The position numbers and the translations under genes were made by a program. Source: Sulfuritalea hydrogenivorans sk43H (GTDB taxonomy: Bacteria > Pseudomonadota > Gammaproteobacteria > Burkholderiales > Rhodocyclaceae). Taken from it: a DNA stretch of 64,000 nt. Shown piece after piece: positions 25,394-33,886 of this stretch. Under the pieces are notes generated by a model. It was not told the DNA's origin, made no database searches, and was given only the letters and a program-made list of their open reading frames with translations. Positions within the stretch are counted from its first letter, which is position 1. Each line of letters opens with the position of its first letter. The stretch lies in contig NZ_AP012547.1 of the NCBI RefSeq assembly GCF_000828635.1, forward strand, positions 1,488,001-1,552,000, given 5' to 3'.

Positions 25394-26212
25394 TCATTTG
25401 GCGTGGCAGGCAGCGGGAGCGCGCCAGCCCAGCTGGCGCGAGATGGTTTGCGCAGCGGCGCGAATCGCTTTCGGGATCGGGCCGTTCCAGTTGGGCGGCA
25501 AGAGCCCGGCGGGTCCCAGGCCGGTGATCGCCAGCGCCATTTTGCCGTCGTGGTTGAACACCGGGGCGCAGAAGGCGTTGATGCCGGGAATCACCGAGCC
25601 GACGACGCGCGACATGCCGTGTTCGCGTGCGTCGGCCGTGAGTGCGTCGAGCTGGGCGCGCGTGATCGGTGCCCGGGTATCCTCGCCGCGCGCGTTGATT
25701 TGCAGTTCTTCCTCGACTTTGCGCTGCAGGATGGGCGAGTCGAGAAAGCTGACAAAACACAGGCCGATGGCCGAATGCAGCAGCGGCATCACCGCGCCGG
25801 TGCGCAGGTTGACGGTGACCGGCCGCTTCGAGTCGACCCAGCGCACGATGGTGGGGCCCATGTTGCCCCACACCGCCATTGCCACGGTTTCCCCGATTTC
25901 CTCGCCAAGAGCTTCCAGCACCGGGGTGGCGACGCGCACCGCGTCAAGCCGGGCAAGGCTGGCCAGTCCGAGGTCGAGCGCAAAATGGCCGAGGTCGTAG
26001 CGACCCGAGAGCGCATCCTGCGTCACCAGTCCGGTACGCACGAAACTGACCAGGTAGCGATAGGCCTTGGCGGCCGGCATGCCTGCCTCCCGGGCGAGAT
26101 CGCGCAGCATCATCGGCGCGCCGTGATCGGCCAGCACCCGCAGCAGGGGTACGCCGACCTCGATCGACTGGATGCCCTGGCGGCTGTCTGCGTCCCGTTC
26201 TTCGGCTAACAT
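25394..26212 (-). CDS. IclR-family transcriptional regulator
   Basis: A 272-residue regulator. The winged helix-turn-helix near residues 18-75 includes LRDLAREAGMPAAKAYRYL, and the effector domain has the IclR features GVPLLRVL, NLRTGAVMPLLHSAIG and SVIPGINAFCAPVFN. Family members bind small carboxylic or aromatic effectors in the C-terminal domain. Divergent from the exonuclease gene across an 80-bp gap that carries the best copy of the dispersed repeat. The HDOD gene is downstream on the same strand. The target is unknown. Confidence 0.87.
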   Translation of the reverse strand: MLAEERDADSRQGIQSIEVGVPLLRVLADHGAPMMLRDLAREAGMPAAKAYRYLVSFVRTGLVTQDALSGRYDLGHFALDLGLASLARLDAVRVATPVLEALGEEIGETVAMAVWGNMGPTIVRWVDSKRPVTVNLRTGAVMPLLHSAIGLCFVSFLDSPILQRKVEEELQINARGEDTRAPITRAQLDALTADAREHGMSRVVGSVIPGINAFCAPVFNHDGKMALAITGLGPAGLLPPNWNGPIPKAIRAAAQTISRQLGWRAPAACHAK

Positions 26213-26226
26213 GGAAACGGATTATA

Positions 26227-26255
26227 GAATCGCCGTATCGCCAGCGCCGACTTTC
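26227..26255 (+). repeat. Dispersed short repeat, copy 4 (best, intergenic)
   Basis: The 29-bp segment begins GAATCGCCGTATCG and ends CGCCAGCGCCGACTTTC. It is used as the reference for the other copies. It lies between the divergent IclR and exonuclease genes. Confidence 0.75.
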
Positions 26256-26292
26256 CCAGGATTGTTTGTCATTTTTTCCAAAGCTCCTCGCC

Positions 26293-27096
26293 ATGACTCC
26301 CGTTCTCGTCTTCGACATCGAAACCATCCCGGACATTGCCGGCCTGCGCACGCTGCATGAGTTGCCGGCCGAGCTGCCCGATGCCGAGGTCGCCGAGTTT
26401 GCCTTCCAGCGCCAGCGGGCAAAGAATGGCAGCGATTTCCTGCCCCTGCATCTGCAGCGTGTGGTGGTGATTTCCTGTGCGATGCGCAGCCATGGTGCCG
26501 ATGGCGGCTTTCGCGTCTGGTCTCTGGCGGAGCCGAAGTCGGGCGAGGGCGAGATCATCCAGCGCTTCTTTGACGGCATCGAGAAGTTCACGCCGCAGAT
26601 CGTGTCCTGGAACGGCGGCGGCTTCGACCTGCCGGTGCTGCACTATCGCGGACTGATCCATGGTGTCGCGGCGCCGCGCTACTGGGACATGGGCGAGGGC
26701 GACTACCGCGATTCGAAGGATTTCAAGTGGAACAACTACATCAGCCGCTATCACTCGCGCCATCTCGACCTGATGGACCTGCTGGCCATGTACCAGCCGC
26801 GCGGCAGTGCGCCGCTCGACCAGTTGGCGCGCCTGATGGGGCTGCCGGGCAAGCTCGGCATGGATGGCTCGGCCGTCTGGGGTGCGTGGCTGGAGGGGCG
26901 CATCAACGAGATACGCGACTATTGCGAAACCGACGTGGTCAATACCTGGCTGGTATTCCTGCGCTTCCAGATGATGCGCGGCCTGCTGACACCGGCCGAA
27001 CACGACAGCGAGCTGGCCCTGGTGAAGACCGCGCTGGCGGCGACCGGCTTGCCGCACTGGAAGGAATTCATTGCCGCATGGGAGGCATCATGCTGA
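26293..27096 (+). CDS. Predicted 3'-5' exonuclease, PolB-like DEDD family
   Basis: A 267-residue protein opening with VLVFDIETIPD, where D8 and E10 are the first metal-binding acids of the DnaQ/DEDD fold. SWNGGGFDLPVL gives the ExoII-type motif and RDYCETDVVNTWLVF the ExoIII-type motif with its terminal Asp. It belongs to the stand-alone 'PolB-exonuclease-like' family (PF10108 type). ATG 26293 begins MTPVLVF; an in-frame TTG at 26266 would add nine residues. The isochorismatase-fold gene overlaps its end by 7 bp, so the two are probably co-transcribed. Confidence 0.85.
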   Translation: MTPVLVFDIETIPDIAGLRTLHELPAELPDAEVAEFAFQRQRAKNGSDFLPLHLQRVVVISCAMRSHGADGGFRVWSLAEPKSGEGEIIQRFFDGIEKFTPQIVSWNGGGFDLPVLHYRGLIHGVAAPRYWDMGEGDYRDSKDFKWNNYISRYHSRHLDLMDLLAMYQPRGSAPLDQLARLMGLPGKLGMDGSAVWGAWLEGRINEIRDYCETDVVNTWLVFLRFQMMRGLLTPAEHDSELALVKTALAATGLPHWKEFIAAWEASC

Positions 27097-27632
27097 TCGA
27101 CGCACGTAATTCCGCGCTGCTGGTGGTGGATGTGCAGGGCCGGCTGGTACCGGCCATTTCCGGCTGGCAGAACTTGCTGGACCAGGTTGTCTGGCTAATT
27201 CGCGTGGCGCGCCGGCTGGAAATTCCCGTACTGGCCTGCGAACAGTATCCAAAGGGGCTGGGGCCGACCCATCCCGCGGTTGCGGCCGAACTTCCGGCCG
27301 GCTGCATTGCCGGCAAGCTGCATTTTTCGGCGGTTGCCGGCGCCTGCCACGGCTTCGATCAGGCGGGCGGTCCGGCGCAAGTCGTGGTCTGCGGCATGGA
27401 AACCCATGTCTGCGTGATGCAGACGGTGATCGAACTGCTCGACAGCGGCAGGCAGGTATTCGTCGTCGACGAGGCCGTCGGCTCACGCCGCGATACCGAC
27501 AAGGCCCTGGCGCTGGCGCGCATGCGCGACGAGGGTGCGAGCATCGTCAGCCGCGAGATGGTGGCCTTCGAGTGGCTGCGCAAGGCCGATTCCGACGTAT
27601 TCCGCGAAGTCAGCAAAAACTTCCTGCGCTGA
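27090..27632 (+). CDS. Isochorismatase-fold cysteine hydrolase
   Basis: A 180-residue protein with the catalytic triad of the family: D14 in LLVVDVQGRL, K76 in AGKLHFSA and C108 in GMETHVCVMQ. It belongs to the YcaC-like branch. Substrates of the fold include isochorismate, nicotinamide and ureido or amide compounds, and nothing nearby selects among them. The ATG is inside the last codons of the exonuclease gene. 145 bp separate it from the acyl-CoA dehydrogenase gene. Confidence 0.85.
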   Translation: MLIDARNSALLVVDVQGRLVPAISGWQNLLDQVVWLIRVARRLEIPVLACEQYPKGLGPTHPAVAAELPAGCIAGKLHFSAVAGACHGFDQAGGPAQVVVCGMETHVCVMQTVIELLDSGRQVFVVDEAVGSRRDTDKALALARMRDEGASIVSREMVAFEWLRKADSDVFREVSKNFLR

Positions 27633-27700
27633 ACTTCAGCCGCCTGTACCGGGATTCCCGATTTAGAGTCGTGCGACTACACGCGAACGACAAACTGCGG

Positions 27701-27732
27701 TAGTATTAAAACGTTTGTTTGAAACGGCCGTT
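27701..27732 (+). promoter_or_regulatory. Possible promoter and operator ahead of the acyl-CoA oxidation operon
   Basis: TAGTAT (27701-27706) sits in CTGCGGTAGTAT, the same 12 bases found at the well-formed promoter before etfB (33783-33794). No good -35 is seen at the matching distance. A perfect palindrome AACGGCCGTT (27723-27732) follows, within a GAAAC-N4-GTTCG arrangement that resembles PsrA-type fatty-acid regulator sites as I recall them. Confidence 0.35.
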
Positions 27733-27777
27733 CGTTCAACGCGGTCGACTGTAGCCAATACAACACAGGAGGACACC

Positions 27778-29568
27778 ATGGGCCAATACAACGCCCCCTT
27801 GCGCGACATGCACTTCGTGCTGCACGAACTGCTCGACGTGACCAGCGAACTCAAGGCTCTGCCGGCGCACGCCGACATCGACACCGACACCATCAATCAG
27901 ATACTGGAAGAAGGTGCCAAGTTCACCTCCAAGGTGCTGTTCCCGCTCAATCACATCGGCGATGTCGAAGGTTGCCGGCTGAATTCCGATACCCACGAAG
28001 TGACGACACCGACCGGCTTCAAGGAAGCCTATCGCCAGTTCGTCGAGGCCGGCTGGCCCGCGCTGACCTGCGACCCCGAGTACGGCGGCCAGGGTTTGCC
28101 CATCGTCGTATACAACCCGCTCGCGGAAATGCTGAATTCCTCGAATCAGGCCTGGTACATGTATCCGGGCCTGTCGCATGGCGCTTACGAGTGCCTGCAC
28201 GAGCACGGCACACCCGAACAGAAATCCATGTACCTGCCCAAGCTGGTTTCCGGCCAATGGACCGGCACCATGTGCCTGACCGAGCCGCATTGCGGCACCG
28301 ACCTCGGCCTGCTGCGCTCGAAGGCCGAGCCGCAGGCGGACGGCAGCTACAAGATCACCGGCGGCAAGATTTTCATCTCGGCCGGCGAGCACGACATGGC
28401 GGAGAACATCGTGCATCTGGTCCTCGCCCGCCTGCCCGATGCTCCGGCAGGTACCAAGGGTATCTCGCTGTTTCTCGTGCCGAAGTTCATCCCCAACGCC
28501 GACGGCTCGCTGGGTGCGCGCAACGCCATCACCTGCGGCGCGCTGGAAGAAAAGATGGGCATCCACGGCAATGCCACCTGCCAGATGAACCTCGACGACG
28601 CCAGCGGTTGGCTGATCGGCCAGCCGAACAAGGGCTTGAACGCCATGTTCGTCATGATGAACGCCGCGCGCCTCGGCGTCGGCATGCAATCACTGGGCCT
28701 GACCGAAGTGGCCTTCCAGAATGCGCTGGCCTATGCCAAGGAACGCCTGCAGATGCGAAGCCTGTCCGGGCCCAAGGCGCCCGACAAGCCGGCCGATCCG
28801 ATCATCGTGCATCCGGATGTGAGGCGCATGCTGCTGACCGCCAAGGCCTATGCCGAAGGCGGCCGTGCTTTTTCGTCCTTTGTCGCGCTGCAGATCGATC
28901 GCGAACTGAATCATCCGGACGAGGAAGTGCGCAAGGACGCCGCCGACCTGGTGACGCTGCTGACGCCGATCATCAAGGCCTTCATGACCGACAACGGCTG
29001 GATTGCCACCTCCGAGGCAATGCAGGTACATGGCGGCATGGGCTTCATCCGCGAAACCGGCATGGAGCAGTATGTGCGCGACGCCCGCATCAACATGATT
29101 TACGAAGGCACCAATACCATCCAGTCGCTCGACCTGCTGGGCCGCAAGATCCTCATGGACAACGGCGCCAAACTGAAGAAGTTCGGCGCACTGGTGCAGG
29201 CCTTCGTCGAGGAGAACGGCACCGACGAAGCCATGAACGAATTCGTCACGCCGCTCGCGGATATCGGCGACAAGGTGAGCAAGCTGACCATGGAAATCGG
29301 CATGAAGGCCTTCCAGAACCAGGACGAAGTCGGCGCCGCCGCCGTACCCTACCTGCGCGTGGTCGGCCATTTGGTCTACAGTTACTTCTTCGCCCGCATG
29401 GCCAAGATCGCCCTGGCCAAGCAGGATTCCGGCGATACGTTCTACAAGGCCAAGCTCGCCACCGCGCGTTTCTACTTTGCCCGCCTGCTGCCCGAGACCG
29501 CGATGCTGATCCGCCAGGCGCGCTCTGGCGCCAAGCCGCTGCTCGATCTCGAAGCCGAACTGTTCTAA
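27778..29568 (+). CDS. Acyl-CoA dehydrogenase, long (596-residue) form
   Basis: A 596-residue FAD enzyme catalysing alpha,beta-oxidation of an acyl-CoA with electron transfer to Etf. It has the N-terminal extension MGQYNAPLRDMHFVLHELL, the CLTEPHCGTDLGLLRS flavin region, HGGMGFIRETGMEQYVRDARI and the YEGTNTIQSLDLLGRK segment containing the catalytic base region, then a C-terminal helical domain. AGGAGG precedes ATG 27778. It starts an operon with the fused hydroxyacyl dehydrogenase and thiolase. It resembles the protein at 35629 over the full length, so they are paralogs; chain-length preference is unknown. Confidence 0.92.
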   Translation: MGQYNAPLRDMHFVLHELLDVTSELKALPAHADIDTDTINQILEEGAKFTSKVLFPLNHIGDVEGCRLNSDTHEVTTPTGFKEAYRQFVEAGWPALTCDPEYGGQGLPIVVYNPLAEMLNSSNQAWYMYPGLSHGAYECLHEHGTPEQKSMYLPKLVSGQWTGTMCLTEPHCGTDLGLLRSKAEPQADGSYKITGGKIFISAGEHDMAENIVHLVLARLPDAPAGTKGISLFLVPKFIPNADGSLGARNAITCGALEEKMGIHGNATCQMNLDDASGWLIGQPNKGLNAMFVMMNAARLGVGMQSLGLTEVAFQNALAYAKERLQMRSLSGPKAPDKPADPIIVHPDVRRMLLTAKAYAEGGRAFSSFVALQIDRELNHPDEEVRKDAADLVTLLTPIIKAFMTDNGWIATSEAMQVHGGMGFIRETGMEQYVRDARINMIYEGTNTIQSLDLLGRKILMDNGAKLKKFGALVQAFVEENGTDEAMNEFVTPLADIGDKVSKLTMEIGMKAFQNQDEVGAAAVPYLRVVGHLVYSYFFARMAKIALAKQDSGDTFYKAKLATARFYFARLLPETAMLIRQARSGAKPLLDLEAELF

Positions 29569-29579
29569 GAGGAAATGTC

Positions 29580-31967
29580 ATGAGCAATTTCATAGTCAGG
29601 AAAGTCGCCGTGCTTGGCGCCGGCGTGATGGGCGCGCAGATCGCCGCGCACTGCGTCAATGCCAAGGTCCCCGTGGTGCTGTTCGACCTGCCGGCCAAGG
29701 AAGGCGCGAAGAACGGCATCGTGCTGCGCGCCATCGAAGGCCTCAAGAAACTCAGCCCGGCGCCGCTGGGCAACAAGGATGACGCGGCCTGCATCGAAGT
29801 CGCCAACTACGACGACAACCTGGAACTGCTGAAAGGCTGCGACCTGATCATAGAAGCCATCGCTGAACGCATGGACTGGAAGCACGACCTGTACAAGAAG
29901 GTCGCCCCCTTCATCGCGCCGAATGCGATCTTCGCTTCCAATACCTCGGGCCTGTCGATCACCGCGCTATCCGAGGGCTTCTCCGACGAACTCAAGGCCC
30001 GCTTCTGCGGCGTGCATTTCTTCAATCCGCCGCGCTACATGCATCTGGTCGAACTGATCCCGACCGCGACAACCCGGCCGGAGATCCTCGACCAGCTCGA
30101 AGGCTTCCTCGTCACTACGCTGGGCAAGGGCGTGGTACGGGCCAAGGACACGCCGAATTTCATCGCCAACCGCGTCGGCGTCTTCAGCATGATGGCGACG
30201 ATCCACGAGGCGGAAAAGTTCGGCCTGTCCTGCGACGTCGTTGATGACCTCACCGGATCCAAGCTGGGACGCGCAAAGTCCGGCACCTTCCGCACCGCGG
30301 ACGTGGTCGGCCTCGACACCATGGGCCACGTGATCAAGACCATGCAGGACACGTTGCCCGACGATCCCTTCGCGGCCATTTACAAGACGCCGGAAGTGCT
30401 GACCAAGCTGGTCGCCGCAGGCGCGCTGGGCCAGAAGACCGGCGCCGGCTTCTACAAGAAGGTCGGCCGCGAAGTGCAGCGCCTCGATTTCGCCACGGGC
30501 CAGTACGTGGCCGGCGGCGGCAAGGCCGACGACCTCGTGGCGCGCATCCTCAAGGAAAAGGACCCGGCCAAGCGCATGAAGGCGCTGCACGACTCGACCA
30601 ATCCGCAGGCGCAATTCCTCTGGGCCATTTTCCGCGACGCCTTCCACTACATTGCGGTGCATCTGGAAGCCGTTGCCGACAATGCGCGCGACATCGATTT
30701 CGCCATGCGCTGGGGCTTCGGCCAGAAGCTCGGTCCCTTCGAGACCTGGCAGGCCGCCGGCTGGCATCAAGTCGCCAACTGGGTCAAGGAAGACATCGAC
30801 GCCGGCAAGGCGCTGTGCTCGGTACCGCTGCCGGCCTGGGTGTTCGACGGACGTAACGGTGTCCATGGCGCCGACGGTTCCTGGTCGCCGGCGCGCAAGG
30901 CCAATGTGGCCCGCTCGACGCTGCCCGTGTATCTGCGTCAGCGTTTCCGCGCCCCGGTGCTGGGCGAGGCGGGCGTCGATGGTACGACCGCCGGCATCAC
31001 GGTGTTCGAGGACGATTCGGTGCGCATCTGGCACGAGGACGATGGCGTTCTGATCCTGTCGCTCAAGACCAAGATGCACGTCATCGGCGCCGGCGTCATC
31101 GCCGGCCTGTCGAAGGCCATCGCCGAGGCGGAGCAACACTACAAGGGCTTGGTGATCTGGAGTGCCGATGCGGCCGAAGGCGGCGCCTTCTCCGCCGGCG
31201 CCGACCTGCAGTCGATGCTGCCGCTGTTCATGTCGGGCGGCGTCAAGGCCATCGAGCCCGAGGTCGCCAAGTTGCAGCAGGCTTTCCAGGCCATGAAGTA
31301 TGCCAACGTGCCGGTGGTCGCCGCGGTGGCCGGACTCGCGCTGGGTGGCGGCTGCGAACTGGCGCTGCACGCGGCGAAACGGGTCGCCTTGATCGAGTCC
31401 TATATTGGTCTGGTCGAAGTCGGCGTCGGCCTGATTCCCGCTGGCGGCGGCCTCAAGGAAGCCGCCGTGCGCACGGCGGCCGAGGCCAAGGGCAACGACC
31501 TGCTGCAGTTCCTCAAGAACAACTTCATGAATCCTGCCACCGCCGCCGTTTCAAAGTCGGCGCTGGAGGCACGGCAAATGGGCTTCCTCAAGCCCGACGA
31601 CGTCATCGTCTTCAACCCCTACGAGCTGCTGCACGTGGCCAAGGTCGAAGCGCGCGCCATGCACGACGCCGGTTACCGGCCGCCGCTGCAAAGGCTGATA
31701 CCGGTCGCCGGCCGCTATGCCATCGGCACCATCATGATGCAACTGGTCAACATGCGTGACGGCGGCTTCATCTCGGCCCACGACTTCAAGCTGGGGCAGA
31801 TGATCGCCACGGTGGTATCGGGCGGCGACGTCGATCAGGGCAGCCTGGTCAGCGAGCAGTGGCTGCTCGACCTCGAGCGCAAGGCCTTCATGGAACTGCT
31901 GAACCATCCCAAGACCCAGGAACGCATCATGGGCATGATGCAGACCGGCAAGCCGGTCAGAAACTGA
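29580..31967 (+). CDS. Bifunctional 3-hydroxyacyl-CoA dehydrogenase/enoyl-CoA hydratase (FadN-type order)
   Basis: A 795-residue fusion. The N-terminal NAD-binding 3-hydroxyacyl-CoA dehydrogenase opens VAVLGAGVMGAQIAAH and includes FFNPPRYMHLVELIP. The C-terminal enoyl-CoA hydratase part has GGAFSAGADLQSM and AGLALGGGCELALHAA. This domain order, dehydrogenase first, is that of Bacillus FadN and the reverse of E. coli FadB. ATG 29580 lies 11 bp after the acyl-CoA dehydrogenase stop, with AGAGGAAA before it. The paired thiolase gene follows 10 bp downstream. The enzyme performs steps 2 and 3 of beta-oxidation in the cytosol. Confidence 0.93.
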   Translation: MSNFIVRKVAVLGAGVMGAQIAAHCVNAKVPVVLFDLPAKEGAKNGIVLRAIEGLKKLSPAPLGNKDDAACIEVANYDDNLELLKGCDLIIEAIAERMDWKHDLYKKVAPFIAPNAIFASNTSGLSITALSEGFSDELKARFCGVHFFNPPRYMHLVELIPTATTRPEILDQLEGFLVTTLGKGVVRAKDTPNFIANRVGVFSMMATIHEAEKFGLSCDVVDDLTGSKLGRAKSGTFRTADVVGLDTMGHVIKTMQDTLPDDPFAAIYKTPEVLTKLVAAGALGQKTGAGFYKKVGREVQRLDFATGQYVAGGGKADDLVARILKEKDPAKRMKALHDSTNPQAQFLWAIFRDAFHYIAVHLEAVADNARDIDFAMRWGFGQKLGPFETWQAAGWHQVANWVKEDIDAGKALCSVPLPAWVFDGRNGVHGADGSWSPARKANVARSTLPVYLRQRFRAPVLGEAGVDGTTAGITVFEDDSVRIWHEDDGVLILSLKTKMHVIGAGVIAGLSKAIAEAEQHYKGLVIWSADAAEGGAFSAGADLQSMLPLFMSGGVKAIEPEVAKLQQAFQAMKYANVPVVAAVAGLALGGGCELALHAAKRVALIESYIGLVEVGVGLIPAGGGLKEAAVRTAAEAKGNDLLQFLKNNFMNPATAAVSKSALEARQMGFLKPDDVIVFNPYELLHVAKVEARAMHDAGYRPPLQRLIPVAGRYAIGTIMMQLVNMRDGGFISAHDFKLGQMIATVVSGGDVDQGSLVSEQWLLDLERKAFMELLNHPKTQERIMGMMQTGKPVRN

Positions 31968-31977
31968 GGAGATTGAA

Positions 31978-33174
31978 ATGACAAAACAACTTCAAGACGC
32001 CTACATCGTTGCCGCCACCCGCACCCCGATCGGCAAGGCGCCGCGCGGCATGTTCCGCAATACGCGTCCCGACGACCTGCTGGTGTATGCGATCCAGTCC
32101 GCCATGGCCCAGGTGCCGGGCCTCGATCCCAAGCTGATCGAGGACGCGATCATCGGCTGCTCCTTCCCCGAAGGCGAATCCGGGCTCAACATGGCGCGCA
32201 ACGCCGTGCTGCTGGCCGGCCTGCCCAATACCGTCGGCGGCGTTACCGTCAATCGCTTCTGCGCATCAGGGATAACCGCGGTGGCGATGGCGGCCGACCG
32301 CATCCGCGTCGGCCAGGCCGATGTCATGATCGCGGGCGGCGCTGAGTCGATGTCCATGGTGCCGATGGGCGGCAACCATCCCTCGATCAACATGGGCGTG
32401 TTCAAGGACGAGAACGTCGGCATGGCCTACGGCATGGGCCTCACCGCCGAGAAAGTGGCCAACCAGTGGAAGATCACGCGCGAAATGCAGGACGAATTCG
32501 CGTTGCAGTCGCACCAGCGCGCCATCGCCGGGCAGCAGGCGGGCGAGTTCGACAACGAGACGACTGCGGTCGAGATCGTCGATCGCGTGCCGAACCTCGC
32601 CACCGGCGAGGTCGATCTGAAGAAGCGCAGCGTCAACCGCGACGAAGGTGCGCGCGCCGATTCCAACCTCGCGGCGCTGGCCAAGCTGAAGCCGGTATTC
32701 GCCGCCAAGGGCTCGGTGACGGCCGGCAACAGTTCGCAGACCTCCGACGGCGCCGGCGCACTGATCCTGGTCAGCGAAAAGATACTGAAGCAGTTCAATT
32801 TGACGCCGCTGGCGCGCTTCGTCTCCTTCGCCGTGCGCGGCGTGCCGCCCGAGATCATGGGCATCGGCCCCAAGGAAGCGATTCCGGTGGCCTGCCGCGC
32901 AGCCGGCATCACCCAGGATCAGCTCGACTGGATCGAACTCAACGAGGCGTTCGCCGCGCAGTCGCTGGCGGTGATCAAGGACCTCGACCTCGATCCGGCC
33001 AAGGTCAATCCGATCGGCGGCGCCATCGCGCTCGGCCATCCGCTCGGCGCCACCGGCGCGATCCGTTCGGCCACGGTGATCCACGCCCTGCGCCGGCGCA
33101 ACCTCAAGTACGGCATGGTGACCATGTGCGTCGGCACCGGCATGGGCGCGGCGGGGATTTTCGAGCGAATGTAG
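31978..33174 (+). CDS. fadA: Acetyl-CoA acyltransferase (3-ketoacyl-CoA thiolase)
   Basis: A 398-residue thiolase with nucleophile C95 in NRFCASGI, the histidine motif GGAIALGHPLGATGA and the second cysteine in MCVGTGMGAAG. It cleaves 3-ketoacyl-CoA to acetyl-CoA and a shortened acyl-CoA. GAGGA precedes ATG 31978. It closes the three-gene plus-strand operon and is convergent with the TetR gene, with only a few bases between stop codons. Confidence 0.93.
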   Translation: MTKQLQDAYIVAATRTPIGKAPRGMFRNTRPDDLLVYAIQSAMAQVPGLDPKLIEDAIIGCSFPEGESGLNMARNAVLLAGLPNTVGGVTVNRFCASGITAVAMAADRIRVGQADVMIAGGAESMSMVPMGGNHPSINMGVFKDENVGMAYGMGLTAEKVANQWKITREMQDEFALQSHQRAIAGQQAGEFDNETTAVEIVDRVPNLATGEVDLKKRSVNRDEGARADSNLAALAKLKPVFAAKGSVTAGNSSQTSDGAGALILVSEKILKQFNLTPLARFVSFAVRGVPPEIMGIGPKEAIPVACRAAGITQDQLDWIELNEAFAAQSLAVIKDLDLDPAKVNPIGGAIALGHPLGATGAIRSATVIHALRRRNLKYGMVTMCVGTGMGAAGIFERM

Positions 33175-33178
33175 TCGC

Positions 33179-33754
33179 TCAGCGCGCGATATGCCCGGCG
33201 ATCCAGGCCTTGAGCGAGTCCATATCGTCGGCGAAGCCGCCGGGGCGCAGCAGGCTGACGCCGAAGACGTAGGCGTAGAGCATGACGCTGCGCGCCTGGG
33301 CTTCCTGCTCGGGCAGGCCGCAGGCGAGGAACAGGCGGCAGGAGCATGCAAGGCGCTCGGCGTCGACGGCTTCGACGACGGCGACCGCTTGCGGGTCGCG
33401 GCGCGCCCAACTGCGCACCGCGGCTTCGATGGCGATGCCCTTGCGGTTGCGCGCAGAGGCATAGACCTCGATGGTGTGGAGCAGGGCGGCGACCTCATTG
33501 CCGGGTTCGGCCTGGGTCTGCTTGCGGATGTCGCGGATGCGGCCGTCCTTCCAGAAGTCCAGCACCGCGTCCTGCAAATCGCGGCGGTCCTTGAAGTGCC
33601 AGTAGAAGCTGCCCTTGGTGACGCCCAGGCGCGTGGCCAGCACCTCGACGCGCAGGCGCTCGGCGCCATGTTCGGCCAGGATGGCAATCGCGCCCTTGAT
33701 CCAGGCGTCGCGGTCCAGCATCGTGCGCGGTGTCTTGGCGGCTTTGTTTTCCAT
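33179..33754 (-). CDS. TetR-family regulator of the acyl-CoA/Etf genes
   Basis: A 191-residue protein with an N-terminal TetR helix-turn-helix: AILAEHGAERLRVEVLATRLG, then TKGSFYWHFKDRRDL (about 18-57). The C-terminal ligand domain is divergent, as is usual. ATG 33754 lies inside a palindrome at 33751-33768, and a second copy lies at 33803-33820. These flank the etfB promoter, so the protein very probably represses both itself and etfBA. An acyl-CoA effector is expected by analogy with FadR/PsrA regulators but is not shown by sequence. Confidence 0.88.
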   Translation of the reverse strand: MENKAAKTPRTMLDRDAWIKGAIAILAEHGAERLRVEVLATRLGVTKGSFYWHFKDRRDLQDAVLDFWKDGRIRDIRKQTQAEPGNEVAALLHTIEVYASARNRKGIAIEAAVRSWARRDPQAVAVVEAVDAERLACSCRLFLACGLPEQEAQARSVMLYAYVFGVSLLRPGGFADDMDSLKAWIAGHIAR

Positions 33755-33768
33755 ACGGTAGGGTATTG
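33751..33768. promoter_or_regulatory. TetR operator, site 1
   Basis: CCATACGGTAGGGTATTG is a near-palindrome that matches site 2 at 15 of 18 positions. It covers the tetR start codon and touches the -35 of the etfB promoter. Confidence 0.7.
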
Positions 33769-33794
33769 AACTTTATGTTGCTCTGCGGTAGTAT
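33766..33794 (+). promoter_or_regulatory. Sigma-70-type promoter for etfBA
   Basis: TTGAAC (33766-33771) and TAGTAT (33789-33794) are separated by 17 bases. The element lies between the two TetR operator sites, about 93 nt before the etfB start. Confidence 0.65.
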
Positions 33795-33802
33795 CTCACA
33801 TT

Positions 33803-33820
33803 CCATACTGTAGCGTATGG
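33803..33820. promoter_or_regulatory. TetR operator, site 2
   Basis: CCATACTGTAGCGTATGG has perfect half-sites CCATAC and GTATGG. It lies just downstream of the -10 of the etfB promoter, where a bound repressor would block transcription. Confidence 0.75.
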
Positions 33821-33886
33821 AAGCGCAGGTCCGAATAGTCGTTAGAATCAACCCTTCTTAGCTCAGCCCACTTCAAGGAGACTCGC

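Noticed and set aside
27972..29579. Upstream extension of the hydroxyacyl-CoA dehydrogenase frame through the acyl-CoA dehydrogenase gene
   Set aside because: The extension is out of frame with a clear acyl-CoA dehydrogenase, and ATG 29580 with a ribosome-binding site opens the NAD-binding domain.
31550..31575. A further possible copy of the dispersed repeat (AAAGTCGGCGCTGG)
   Set aside because: Only the first 14 or so bases match well. It encodes SKSALEA in a conserved hydratase region and may be chance.
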